Assembly: GCA_001683735.1 (NCBI GenBank)
Contig: LUGG01000025.1
Coordinates: 434,001 to 498,000, forward strand
Direction of reading: 5' to 3'
Source: Grifola frondosa
Lineage: Eukaryota; Basidiomycota; Agaricomycetes; Polyporales; Grifolaceae
DNA: 64,000 nucleotides
Made by a program: the position numbers and the translations under genes. Every line of letters begins with the position of its first letter. The first letter of the stretch is position 1. Positions 1 to 10,507 of the stretch are shown here, one piece after another. Below the pieces are notes generated by a model. It was not told where the DNA came from and did no database searches. It worked only from the letters and a program-made list of their open reading frames with translations.

Positions 1-2308
1 CCCGACCTACGACGGTGGACCGACGAGGAAACGCCGCCAGGATAGTGGCGAGCTCGAGTCCACTACCTCGCATGTAGAAGAACTGCCTATTGGAGCACTA
101 CCTCTCCCGCCAGTGGACAGCAAACATGGCGGACTACATCGCGGGTTGTCTGCACGGCAGGTCTCCATGATCGCCATTGCTGGAACGATTGGTACGGGAC
201 TCTTTCTGGGAACTGGTCGGTCCTTGGCGCAGGGCGGCCCAGCAAGCATGCTCATATGTTATGCCATTGTTGGGGCGATCGTGTACGTCACGCTGCTTCT
301 TCTTGGAGAGATGGCTACGCAATATCCTGTTGCCGGTGAGTACTCTGTACGGCTGCTCGTCTCATCTTGCTATGATCTGTGTGAAGGGGTGCTGCAATGC
401 CGAGTTTGCGCCGCCTCTCCGTTCATGCTCAAACTTGAGACGCTCGCGGGAAACTGGTATTGACTATTTCGTGCAGGGTCATTCAATGCATATGCAACAC
501 GCTTCTTTTCTCCGGCCTACGGGTTTGCGCTGTCCTGGAATTACTGGTTCAATGACGCGGTATCCGTCGCCTCCGATCTCACAGCTGCGCAGCTTGTGCT
601 GCAATACTGGACTGACCGAGATACCTGGGTAATCAGTCTCATGTTTTGGGTCTTCTTGGTCTCGGTGAATTCTATAAATGTGCGAGCATACGGAGAACTA
701 GGTTCGTCGGCATTTAGTATTATTCGTATATGCACTTTTTGATGATTTAATTTGCATGCTAGAGTATTGGCTCGCGTCCCTAAAGGTCATAACCGTCATC
801 ATATTTATCATCCTTGGAATTCTTGTGAATGTAGGCGTTAACCGAGAACACGAGTACATTGGTGCCAAAAACTGGCACATACCGGGTGCTCCATTCGTAG
901 GCGGTTTCGGAGGATTCGCTAAAGTCTTTGTCACTGCTAGTTTTGCATGTAAGCATGACATAGTCTCTTCATGAATGTGCTTCTTATCATCTGTGCAGAT
1001 GGCGGAACGGAAAGTTTAGGCATCACCGCGGGTGAGACGAAGAATCCATCGCGCAATATGCCCCGTGTGGTTAAATTCGTATTCTGGAGGCAATGTTTTG
1101 AATGTGCAGCGTGGTCATTGACTGATTCCAGAATGGTGCAGGATTTTACTATTCTATATCCTGAGCATATTTCTGATGGGTTTGAACGGTACGACCATGA
1201 CTCATTGTTCAATCTTGACTGCGGTTTGATCAATATATCACATAGTCCCATGGAATTACCCTAATCTGTCAAACAAGACGACGACAACTTCGCCATTCAC
1301 TATTGTCTTTCAAGAAGTAGGCTCTAGTACGAATGTTTCCTCTCTTTCCGAATCATCGTAGCTGATGTGATGGACGCAGAGGCCGCCGCTTCATTCATGA
1401 ACACCGTCATCCTCACATCCGTCCTATCGGCCGGTAACCACGCGCTCTTCGCGGGGACCCGCGTCCTCTATGGCCTCGCGGTCACCACCCCTCCCCAAGC
1501 GCCACACTTCTTCTCATACACGACGCCCGGTGGCGTCCCATATTCGCGCTTCTCGCAACAAGCAGCATCAGCGGCCTCTGCTTCGGCGCGAGCTTCATCG
1601 GCAGCGGCGCGCTGTGGAATTGGCTCCAGAACATCGTCGGTGTCTCCAATCAGGTGAGTTGTGTGACTCGGTCTGTGTGTGATGGGTTGTCTGAGCGTGT
1701 TTGCAGATTGCATGGCTGTCGATTGGCATGGCGAGCTGGCGGTTTAGGCAAGCGTGGATCCGGCAAGGCCGACCTATCTACGAGATGAAGTTTCGGGCTG
1801 GGTGGACGTGGCCCTGGGGGCCTCCCTTCGTGGTAAGAACAACCCGCCGTCGAGTTCGCTACGATGCAACTACTTACCAGACATGCGCAGATTATCACAG
1901 TCATAGCCCTCATTCTGAGTACGTCGTTCATCTACATGCAACGAGTATCGCTGACGATCGTGTTCTTCAGTTCAAGGGTGGTCTTCGCTCGCTCCGTTTT
2001 CTGCGGTGGACTTCGTCTCATTCTATATCGAGATACCCGTGATGATCGTGATGTACTTTGGGTGGATGCTGATCAGACCATCCAATACACACCCTCCGTT
2101 ACCCGCAACGACGACGCCTGTGTCGCTTGCACACAGGATAAAGGAAAGATTTTGGAAGTTCCACGACTTGGTAGACGTAGAAGTTGTCGATTTGATCAGG
2201 GACGAACATGAAGAGGACGATGCAGATGTGGCGGATGACGAGGAGAGGACAGCGCGCCTGAAGGGGACATACCGGTGGCTCTGGAGGGTGTACTATCTCG
2301 TCGTATAG
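1..2308 (+). CDS. Amino-acid permease (APC superfamily, fungal YAT/GAP1-DIP5-like), 5' partial
   Basis: Plasma-membrane amino-acid/proton symporter. The first exon reads LSARQVSMIAIAGTIGTGLF, the helix 1 hallmark of fungal amino-acid permeases, and ends in VAG at 335. An intron of about 140 nt follows, then an exon from 477 with SFNAYATRFFSPAYGFALSW. Later exons give GGTESLGITAGETKNPSRNM and, from 1370, ASFMNTVILTSVLSAGNHAL, both conserved signatures. The C-terminal exon ends in a charged cytosolic tail rich in Glu/Asp and WLWRVYYLVV, with a stop at 2306-2308. The initiator lies upstream or very near the left edge. Near 1551 the frame slips by one base: GGVPY is in one frame and LATSSISGLCFGASFIGSG in the next, where family members have one continuous segment. 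I take this as a one-base deletion. Family assignment is firm; substrate range is unknown. Confidence 0.93.
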
Positions 2309-2519
2309 GACTACCTGTGTTTTAGGATCTGTGTTGCGAGGGTGTTGTGTTAACCACATTTGGATGTATATTGGTATCTGCTTGAATGGTCGCTGTTGGA
2401 AATGTGGCAAAGCCTGCCACCCATCTTACACTCCGCGTCGCAAGAACTTCCAAAAGCCCTATCAGCGCCGAAGAGTATGTCTAGGGTGAGTGTAGGTCGC
2501 ATAGTCCCACTCCAAGTCT

Positions 2520-2990
2520 ACAAACTTACCAAATATTGAAGCGGGGATAACCCAGCGGAGCTATGCTGCACAACCTCCAACGCCAGCAGGATTGGAAGGT
2601 TTTGACTGCCGCGCAGCTGGCGTTATCAAAACTTACATCTAGCCGACTGTACGTCTCTTCCTCTGTTGCGAAAGCATCCGCGGCGTCTTCTGGCCTGGTG
2701 ATATCGAGCTTGATGATGAGTGTACTAGAGCATATGCCCGAAATAAAACGGTTCAGCAGATTTTTGGCATATGGTGATGGCTTGTAACTGGACAACACAA
2801 TCAGTCCGGCAAAGAACAGATCCATGATATATTCTGAGTTTCCACGCCAAAGGGGATAGAATAACCGAAGACGCTCGGTTGCGCACTAGGAAGCAAGTCA
2901 GCGAGATCATCGGGTTTCCGCCGAGTAGCAACTGCGTCAAGACATTGCAGTTGCGTGTCGCTAGTTATATATCCTTAGTGCGCCTACTCG
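2520..2990 (-). pseudogene. Short-chain dehydrogenase/reductase remnant
   Basis: Reading the minus strand, a block at about 2730-2610 gives LIIKLDITRPEDAADAFA followed by YSRLDVSFDNAS. This matches the classical SDR segment around beta-4, which normally reads LDVT..ED...AFA...FGRLDVVFNNAG. Upstream on the same strand LTQLLLGGN may be a decayed helix after the cofactor loop. No TGxxxGxG motif, YxxxK catalytic pair or in-frame start is visible and stops intervene. I infer a decayed SDR gene next to the aldo-keto reductase. It could also be a very intron-rich live gene broken by sequence errors, but the missing C-terminal half argues against that. Confidence 0.4.
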
Positions 2991-2999
2991 GGGCAAAAT

Positions 3000-3846
3000 C
3001 TGGATAGCAGGGCAATGAACTGGTGGTCTATGGCTGATAGGGCAGAGAGTTCTCCCGGCTGATAGAGCGGCAGCACTTTGAGAAACGTTATACAAGCGTG
3101 AGGGGATGCTGATAATGAATGCGTTGGTATGACATGCCTAACACAGGGTAGCCTTGAAGGGCCTTAAATGTCGAGAGAAGAAGACATACCGAATCCATTG
3201 GTTCGACGTCACTAGTGCATCATGGTTTCGTGAGACATAGGTCAAAGTTGCCAGAGAAGATCGTATGCCAGAGTTGGGACCAATTTGATATGTCAGCGTA
3301 AGAGTATCTCCTTCAGCTTTATATTCAAGCAGATTCAAGCATTGCTGAGCTCCCCTAAATGCTGTCGACTCTAGACGTATTACGAGCCTGTTGATGAACG
3401 ATGAACAAGGATAGTCTTCAGGGTACCAACCGCAGCTCCCAGAAGTTCATTCTCGCAACAATCAACGGAGCCTCGGAATAGTGATTAAAGCAATATCACC
3501 GGCGACCGTGAGTGGCATCACAGAAGACTCTGTCCGCCATGCATGGCTTCAGTCGCGGGATCCAGCCAAACGGCGTCCAGAATAGCATGTATTGATATAC
3601 CTAGGTAAAGTGGAAGTTGTGAATGACACTCCTAGCTTTCAAAGTTCAGCTTGAAGGACCAAGGTGAGCGAGTGAGTCGGACTTGGAACTTAGATTCAAA
3701 GTCCGCGTCGCATATTGCACGTGACCGCGTTTCCTCGATATGTTTAATAATAAGCTTTAAAGTTTCATCTGAAAGTGTCCCCCGATCCACACTAGTACTG
3801 ATCAGACATCTTTATTGTCGCACACAGCTGCCAATTGTTTACCAGC
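3000..3846. other. Intergenic stretch without a recognisable gene
   Basis: Short ORFs on both strands (for example 3138-3338 minus and 3651-3893 plus) show no family motif. The 3' part must hold the promoter of the aldo-keto reductase. I see no repeat, tRNA or transposon end. Confidence 0.5.
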
Positions 3847-5120
3847 ATGAGCAAGCTGGACCTTACATCTTCTGTTCGTCTATCCTCTGGTAATGTATCC
3901 TTCTCAAGGCGGTCTGCTGCAGCTAATCCAGCGTAAACCAGGATACTCTATGCCTCTCCTGGGCTTCGGTGTATATCAGAACTATACCACGCATGATTCC
4001 GTTCTCGAGGCTTTTAAAGCAGGATACAGGTTAGTACGAGCGGATCCTCTCTGTAATTGATATTATTGACTTATAAGTTTACAGGCACGTAGACTCAGCA
4101 CAGGCATATAAAAATGAAGCGCACGTAGGTTCTGCAGTGCGAGAAAGCGGACTGGATAGAGAAGATGTGTTCATCAGTCAGTCCCCTAAACCTTCGAGTG
4201 ATCAATATTTGCAACTTATGCATTAGCCACCAAATGCATTAGCAAGACACACGGATATGAAAGCACACTCCGTGCAGTTGACATCTCGCTGGAGCGATTT
4301 GGTTTCAGTGGGCTACTTTAAAGCGCTCTTTCTCATTTAAAAGTTGACAATACGCGATACCTGTGCCCAGAGTATATCGACCTTTACCTTATCCATGACC
4401 CGTTTTCCGGTTCCGAGCGTCGCCTGCAAACTTATCGAGCGCTTCAGGAGGCGCGGAAAGCAGGAAAGATTAGGAGCGTGGGTGTATCCAACTTGTGAGT
4501 GCCTTGGCTCTAATTCATGCTTTCCGTCTCAACGACATCCGGAGCGGTATAAAACACCTCGAGGAATTAAAGAACGCTGGGTGTGAGATGCCATCTGTGA
4601 ATCAGATTGAGGTTGGCACTTTTCAACTAACTCCGCCGTACCACAGTGATATAACGAGACAGATCTGGATTAGTTGCATCCATTCTGCCAACAAAAGCCC
4701 ATCGTATCGTATTGCCAAGAAAATTCTCGTAGTACAAGCATACTGCCCGTTAATCCGTGGCAACCTGGGACATCCTATCATCACGCAGGTTGCGGAGAAG
4801 GTGTGTCATCATGAGATTCATGAGATGCCTCGTGCTCAAACCGGGCGTAGCATAAACGAGATCCGGCACAGGTTCTACTCCGTTGGTCCCTTCAGAGAGG
4901 GTGATGCATCATCAGTTCAAGCCCTATTTTAATATTTGACTGATAATTATTGCATTGCTTAAGATTCGTTCCGCTCCCGAAGTCGGCGACACCGGCTCGG
5001 ATTCATTCCAACACGATGCTGTATGACTTTGAACTAGACGCCGAAGATATGCAGCGGCTCGACGGTCTGGACAAGGGCAAGGAAGGCGCTGTGAGCTGGA
5101 ATCCTGTGGATGTCGATTAG
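3847..5120 (+). CDS. Aldo-keto reductase, NAD(P)H-dependent
   Basis: Reduces aldehydes or ketones with NADPH in the cytosol. I start at ATG 3847 ([15 protein letters not shown]); an intron at 3890-3941 joins to [14 protein letters not shown]. Later exons give [15 protein letters not shown], which holds the catalytic Asp and Tyr (family DTAxxYxNE), then ATK with the catalytic Lys, and [11 protein letters not shown] with the catalytic His. [14 protein letters not shown] is followed by [39 protein letters not shown] and the NADPH-site segment [13 protein letters not shown]. The stop is at 5118-5120. At about 4730 the frame changes between SYCQEN and VVQAYCPL by one base, most simply an extra T. 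At least five short introns are needed. Family certain; substrate unknown. The nearby SDR remnant is another oxidoreductase, but nothing suggests a pathway. Confidence 0.9.
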
Positions 5121-5448
5121 TCAAAACATTTTGAAATTGATGCATGGCGCTGGTTATCTGCGCAGTCGCGAAGTCGAAGACAAGGGCCCGAAAAATTGGA
5201 CGCTCCGGCAGTTTCGGACATTTTACATCTCTTCGCGGGCGATATTGCGCCTTGGCTATCATACAATGCACTGAAAGACGCGTAATCGCACCAGTATCAA
5301 CAGCACACATGCTCTAGCATAGCAACCTTCTACATGCGACTCCCCAACTAGGCAATGGCAAAAACTGGTGGAGTATTAACGTCTCAGTGGTTGAACGTCG
5401 TCACTAATGCATCCCTCTCGCGGGACGCCAAAGACCAACACTATCAAA

Positions 5449-6660
5449 CTAATCTTCATCCATCAAACTCTCACCCTTCTGCTTCTGCTTCTCTATGCGC
5501 TCCTGCATCATCTTCTTCGCCCCGTCTTTGGCTACCTCGAGTTTTCCTGACTTCGCAAGGTTCAGCAATAGCGCATGAATAAGCCCACATAATTATGTCT
5601 ACGGAGACTGTTTTCGAACTGCGATAATAGTACGGCATTAGTAGTGTTGGAAACATAAGAAAAACAGACAGTTCCGGCCGCCGCGCATGAAGGGGTACTC
5701 ACCGCCCATCGTTCACGTTTTGAATTCTCGTTTGCCAGTTTGACAATGACCTCTGCAGCTTCCGACTGAAGCCCCGAGGTCTGCAGTTGCGCGAGCTGCG
5801 CATGTAATGATTGAATTGGATCATCATGCAATGCAAGCAGGCTGAACTCAAGCTGTGAAGAGAGCTATAGATCAGGAATACTACATCGTGGGATTCATGT
5901 GCGCACCGAGTCCGGCGGGTATGTCGATATCCGGGCTTCAATCACTTCTCTGCGTGCATTGTTAACTACCAAGATGAGCAATGGAGTTTGAATAATTTCA
6001 GCACCTCGCTTTTGCAACCCATCCCTCTCCGTGTTCTGAATAAGCACCGTGCTTTACAGGAGCGTTCTTCAGTCCATCGAACTCATAGACGCAGCCCATG
6101 TACGGCATGTACACGATAAAATGGTATGCTTCTTCCGTTGTCTTCGGCAAACCAAGGCCGTCCAAGGAGATTGCGGAAGGAGGCGATAGCGCGTTGTGTG
6201 CTTCTCTCAACCAATCAGCGCTGGTTATCGCCATACCGGACGTCTGAGGGTCCATTCCAGTTGTGAAGCTCATGAGTTCGGTCAATTGAGGGCCCATTCG
6301 GAGGCCGGGGATGTTACCGATCGCGTTCATGACAGCAAGCGTGGCACAAGCATTGTTGACCACTTGGTGAGCAAAAAAACCGGGGAAATCTGGGTCATAC
6401 TGCCCACTTGGAAGATCGGTGGGTGAGGGTACCCATTTGAAGAGAAATATGAAGGCATGTAGGGGTTGCAATTCCGCGAGAGAAGCAGGGTCCATGGAGT
6501 ACAGGTCGTCTACCACCAGGGGGACACCAAGGGACTTCAACAGCTCGCTGCGACCACATTGTGAACCAGATGCTTATGCTTCAATATGAGCAACGTACGT
6601 GAATACACCTGGATCGGATTCTGTGAGCTGCCAGCCGCTCGAATCATCCTCTCCAGACAT
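5449..6660 (-). CDS. uch2: Ubiquitin C-terminal hydrolase, UCH37/UCHL5 type
   Basis: Cysteine deubiquitinase that trims ubiquitin chains at the proteasome. Exon 1 (6660-6599) encodes MSGEDDSSGWQLTESDPGVF, matching the UCH37 start. After a 51-nt intron, the exon from 6547 reads ELLKSLGVPLVVDDLYSMD. HQVVNNACATLAVMNAIGN holds the oxyanion Gln and catalytic Cys; EAYHFIVYMP has the catalytic His and VYEFDGLKNAPV the catalytic Asp, so the active site is complete. Further exons give REVIEARISTY and LEFSLLALHDDP. The C-terminal UCH37 (ULD/KEKE) region follows: RRHNYVGL, then LLLNLAKSGKLEVAKDGAKK and a Lys/Glu-rich tail ending ESLMDED, stop at 5449-5451. The frame shifts at 5579-5586 (a GGCTT run, one base short), separating HNYVGL from ALLLNLA. 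It is divergently paired with MED31. The symbol follows the fission-yeast name for this subfamily. Confidence 0.94.
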
Positions 6661-6802
6661 GTTTTGTTTTTGGATTACTTGGGATGAACGTCGAAACTTA
6701 AGCCTGAGTGACGCGTCGCGGCGTCCTAGTCACGTTACTGCCTTTGTTTACCAAAGGCTTTGGATCCAAACAACCGCTCCCACGTGCCCTTTCCGATCCT
6801 TC
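6661..6802. promoter_or_regulatory. Short divergent promoter between UCH37 and MED31
   Basis: Only 142 bp separate the two start codons (6660 minus, 6803 plus), so both genes must share this control region. I see CACGTG at 6780-6785, an E-box-type palindrome 18 bp before the MED31 start; its use as a factor site is inferred. No TATA box is evident, as expected for housekeeping genes. Confidence 0.5.
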
Positions 6803-7186
6803 ATGTCTCAACCTGAGGTGGCCCCAGACCTTTCGGATCCACGGGTCTCCAACCGCCATCGCTTTGAGTTGGAACTTGAATTTGTGCAATCGCTTGCAAA
6901 CCCCTTCTATCTCCACTCTCTAGCGCAACAAAATATCCTAAACCAGCCCGTGTTTGTGAATTTCTTGAGTTATTTACAATACTGGAAGGAAAAGGATTAT
7001 GCTCGATTCATCCTGTTGGTCGTGTTTCTGAAATTATATCCAGAAACTCACGATTTGTTCAGATACCCGCATGCGCTCCACCATTTAGAGCTGCTCCAGC
7101 ATCCTCAATTCAGGTCAGAGATTGGGAAAGATGAATGGAGAGAGTATCTCAACCAAAAACAATTCGATCATTGGCGTACTTGGTGA
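6803..7186 (+). CDS. MED31: Mediator subunit MED31 (SOH1)
   Basis: Middle-module subunit of the Mediator coactivator of RNA polymerase II. The start at 6803 gives MSQPEVAPDLSDPRVSNRHR. The SOH1 domain follows almost unbroken: RFELELEFVQSLANPFYLH, LAQQNILNQPVFVNFLSYLQ, YWKEKDYARFI, then YPHALHHLELLQHPQFR. A 48-nt intron at 7015-7062 (GTTGGT...TTCAG) must be removed to join ARFIL to YPHAL. Because it is a multiple of three and has no stop, the unspliced ORF also stays open and would insert 16 residues in the middle of the domain. The spliced protein is 111 residues, normal for fungi, ending FDHWRTW. It shares a promoter with UCH37. Confidence 0.96.
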   Translation: MSQPEVAPDLSDPRVSNRHRFELELEFVQSLANPFYLHSLAQQNILNQPVFVNFLSYLQYWKEKDYARFILLVVFLKLYPETHDLFRYPHALHHLELLQHPQFRSEIGKDEWREYLNQKQFDHWRTW

Positions 7187-7249
7187 GCATCGCCTTAGTA
7201 CGTGCGGGCATTCATTCATCACAATGTGAAGGCGGGAGCCCAGTCGTAT

Positions 7250-7618
7250 TAACGGGGCCAATCCACTCGACCTACCGCTGGGCCCCGAAACTCACGACCA
7301 GACCACCAATGGAGCCCCTTAAGGTCCCACCATCATCATCTACATCATAGACCAGGCGAAGGGACAGCGTACCGTACTCTCGAGATACAACATTCCTCCC
7401 AGGTCATGGCGCTCTTCATTACGCAACTGCTTTCTTATGCAGGATTTCACTCAGGTCTGGCACGGCCCGTATGTGGTCGTCTACATAGCCGATACTCATG
7501 TTGCTTACTTTCTGATCCACTTCGATGCACATTCCTTCATGGAGCCTTTGCCGAAGTGCCTGCTTTACGTCAACGTTGCTACATTGATGTTCTTGACCCG
7601 ATAGCCGAGCCTTTCAAT
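7250..7618 (+). pseudogene. Unrecognised decayed coding stretch
   Basis: One plus-strand frame stays open for about 120 codons apart from a single stop at 7319-7321. It starts near NPLDLPLGPETHDQTTNG and includes TIIIYIIDQAKGQRTVLSRY and VWHGPYVVVYIADTHVAYFL, ending at a stop near 7602. It lacks a good start and matches no family I know. It may be an old gene fragment or an exon of an uncalled gene; chance cannot be excluded. Confidence 0.22.
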
Positions 7619-7995
7619 TCCGACTGATCCTGGCCCGCGCTTAGCTGCGGTACCACGTACGGCATTCGCACGCAAGTTTGCTACTATTCAGGAGCCTCAC
7701 TCCGAACAGTGATCGTTCACAGCACCGATCAACCAGCAGACCTTATGCTACGCAATTGATGCGTGCAGGTACCTCCAGGCGCTGCGGTACCGAGACGCTA
7801 GAGAAGCCACCCTCGAAGGATCGTTTGTTAACAAAATGCGATACTCGGAAGGTTTGGCTCCCCCGTGTATTGTCTTGTGACAACTTGGCGGTCCCACGGT
7901 AAGAAGCTGTATGCAGCGGCATATAGCCGCGAGTAGGATATGCTTCGTTGGAAATTCTCAATAGCAAAGGCATCACATAGGAATAGACAAGCCCT

Positions 7996-9890
7996 CTACA
8001 AGTTGTCATCTACCCACGCCTTTTGCGCATTCCGCAACAAATCCTCCGTATATGATGGGACTGGCGAATCGAACCCCTCTCCGCCACCTAGTCGTTCGCG
8101 GAGATGTTCTTCCCCATCCTCATTGCCTACATCAAACAGCAATTCCCGCGCGTCTTGGGATGATGGTGAAGTCTGAGAGCATTGTTAGCAATCGCAGAGA
8201 CGCCATATTGCTGCTAACACGAACTGGCTGAGACTCATGACTCTCTCTTCGATTAGGATCCAATATCAAGGCTTCGGTTTCTTCAGAATCCACGAGATGT
8301 CCATTCGCCATTGCCATACTATCGATGGCCATGTCTTCATCTACTGTAAGAGGATTCCCGTGCGAATCGAGTGGCACGTTCGCCTCCATGGACTTCCGAT
8401 ATTTGTGATATGTGTAGAGGGCAATTCCTGATCAACAAAAGCGCATAAGAAAGATCAGAACGGAATATGCGTGAATTTCGGAAAGTTGGACAAACCACAC
8501 GCCGTAATGGCCACACCAGTGATATTCAGCGGTGTCAGTTCATCTCCAAAGAACCAGGCGGCACTAATGATGGTTGTTACTTCTTTTGCAATGCCGGCAA
8601 TGGACATTGGGACGACCCCAGCGCGCTGAATAATGCTGTTCAATAGATGAGCTTCATGCGCAGGGGACGACTAAAAGCGTCGGCACGCACTAGAATTCGC
8701 TTATCACCATGCAAAACGCTAATATACCGGGGGACAATAGAAAGAAACACGTCCGAAGTGTCTCCCCAGGGCTGTCAAAGAAGTGGGTGTGAAACACCTT
8801 GGACCACCCATCGACGACGAAACTAGCGATAGCGAGAGTGATACCCATGATGGGCGAGAGCCAAAAAAGTGTGGCAGCAGGATTGCTCATACCAACGTTC
8901 TTGTCTCTGAGGAGTAGCTGTGTTAAACTCCAGCGGAGGCCGCCTAATGCGCTCGCACTTATCACCAAAAGGAAACCACCGAGGGCGAAATGCGTTTGAG
9001 TTGCGACCATAAGGAGCACGCCAACGAATATGAGAGCGATGACGCCGACTAGGCGCAGGGAGAATACCTCCAGGCGGAGGAGGAATGCAAAAAGAAGCAC
9101 AAATATTAGTGAAGATGATTTGCACATCGCTGTGAATATCGTCAGCGAGACTCTGAACCATAACATATAGGATGATGACTGACTATAGAAGGAGAGGGTA
9201 ATTATTTTCAATGACAAATTAGACAGGCCAATATCTAATCCTGTGGTGATTCCCGTTGGAACGGCCTTGCGACTATAGAACAGTAAGGTTTACTCTGAGC
9301 AACAAGCAACAAAGTTAGGAAAGCAGACGATCATGACCACCGCCACAAACTCAATATGTTGTGCAGAACATTAGCCAAGCATAGGCCATGTAAAGGGGAT
9401 CCTAAGCATTTGGACGGGGAAAGATCCTCGACTTCTTTGCAGCCTACAGCGTGGAACAGAAGAACACTCACATGTAGTCTATGTGGGAAGGATTACGGTC
9501 GGGTAAGAAGTGACGAGGCCATGTATATCGAAGCAATGCTGCCAGTGCGAATTGCACAAACATGTGCATCGTGGTCACAAATAGTGGCGATGGAAAACCA
9601 TAGTGATCAGGCGAGAACATCCATTTGTTGTATACGGATATTAAAATTGCAAAGAAGAACCTACAGATAGAATATGGGTTCGCCGACGTTCGGGAATACG
9701 AAAAGACTTACCATGAGGCTATGAATGCCGCATTGATGAGGGCATTCCTCCACCACAATCGTTTCTTCTCGGCCAAGGAAGCAAGATGAACGCTGTGTTC
9801 GAGGCCGTGCTCGGAAGGGCTGTCGTTCTGTGTAGGATGCGATTCAGAGTCAAGCAAGACATGGCCATTTGTGCCGTGTTCACGGGTCAT
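7996..9890 (-). CDS. TPT/SLC35-type nucleotide-sugar or triose-phosphate transporter
   Basis: Polytopic Golgi or ER membrane carrier of the drug/metabolite transporter superfamily, closest by pattern to the SLC35C2/YMD8 branch. It starts at 9890 with MTREHGTNGHVLLDSESH, a soluble N-terminus, then KKRLWWRNALINAAFIASW begins the first helix. Downstream: GLDIGLSNLSLKIITLSFY, the conserved second-repeat entry, then SSSLIFVLLFAFLLRLE and LRLVGVIALIFVGVLLMV. These are followed by LGGLRWSLTQLLLRDK and a late exon with GVVPMSIAGIAKEVTTIISA and LTPLNITGVAITACG, the KEVxTI and NxxG motifs of TPT carriers. A long acidic tail (SMEANVPLDSHGNPLTVDED onwards) is cytosolic. With one intron removed at about 8229-8180 it continues to AQKAWVDDNL, stop at 7996. 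Several introns of about 50 nt occur. Substrate is not predictable. Confidence 0.88.
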
Positions 9891-10507
9891 CTCGAGGTAT
9901 CATGCATGAGAGTATGGTCGTGGGAAAGTTACGCTTCAGATCACTCGAACGCGCGTATCTCAGATTCCGCCGTGTTGTGTGCAGAACGGCAGACCAGTCA
10001 AGAACTTCTACTATTATCAACATCAATTCGGTACGCGGCGATTTTTGCTGTAAACGCTTTACAGCATTCTACCCGGTCCTGACAGAACTCTTCTGTGACA
10101 GTTTATCGTGCTTCGAGCAATGCAACATCACATGAACTTATCAGGCCAAAGCTGCGATGTTGCTACCCTTCCGTGGCGGCCGAATGAACTGCGGATATTC
10201 CCTACAGTTGTCCAAGCTGCTGTGCATCGAATATCAACATGAGTCATGGCCCATGTATTGTCTCGTCCCATCGGCGCTTGTAGAACTGCCATGGGCGTTA
10301 AGCAGTGCTTCGATCTTGAGGTTGGGTTTCTCGGTCAGGTCACAAGCCCTACAGTGTTAAAACCAATCTGCCTTTCCGTGTTGTACGTACCGAGTTAATC
10401 AGCGGTGGATCTATCATCTAGATGGTCTGCCTAGCGTTGCGCCGATTCTTGTCTGGTATAAAGGCATTGTGGCATACTGCTCAATCGTTCAATATCGATC
10501 CCTCCTT
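9891..10507. other. Intergenic, shared 5' region of transporter and zinc-cluster gene
   Basis: This region lies between two divergent start codons. Small ORFs on the plus strand show no motif. At 10453-10463 the sequence GTATAAAGGC is a TATA-like element about 45 bp before the zinc-cluster start; its use is inferred. Confidence 0.45.

Noticed and set aside
8060..8085. tRNA B-box-like GGTTCGATTC on the minus strand
   Set aside because: It lies in the coding sequence of the transporter tail (GFDSPVPSY) and no tRNA cloverleaf can be folded around it.
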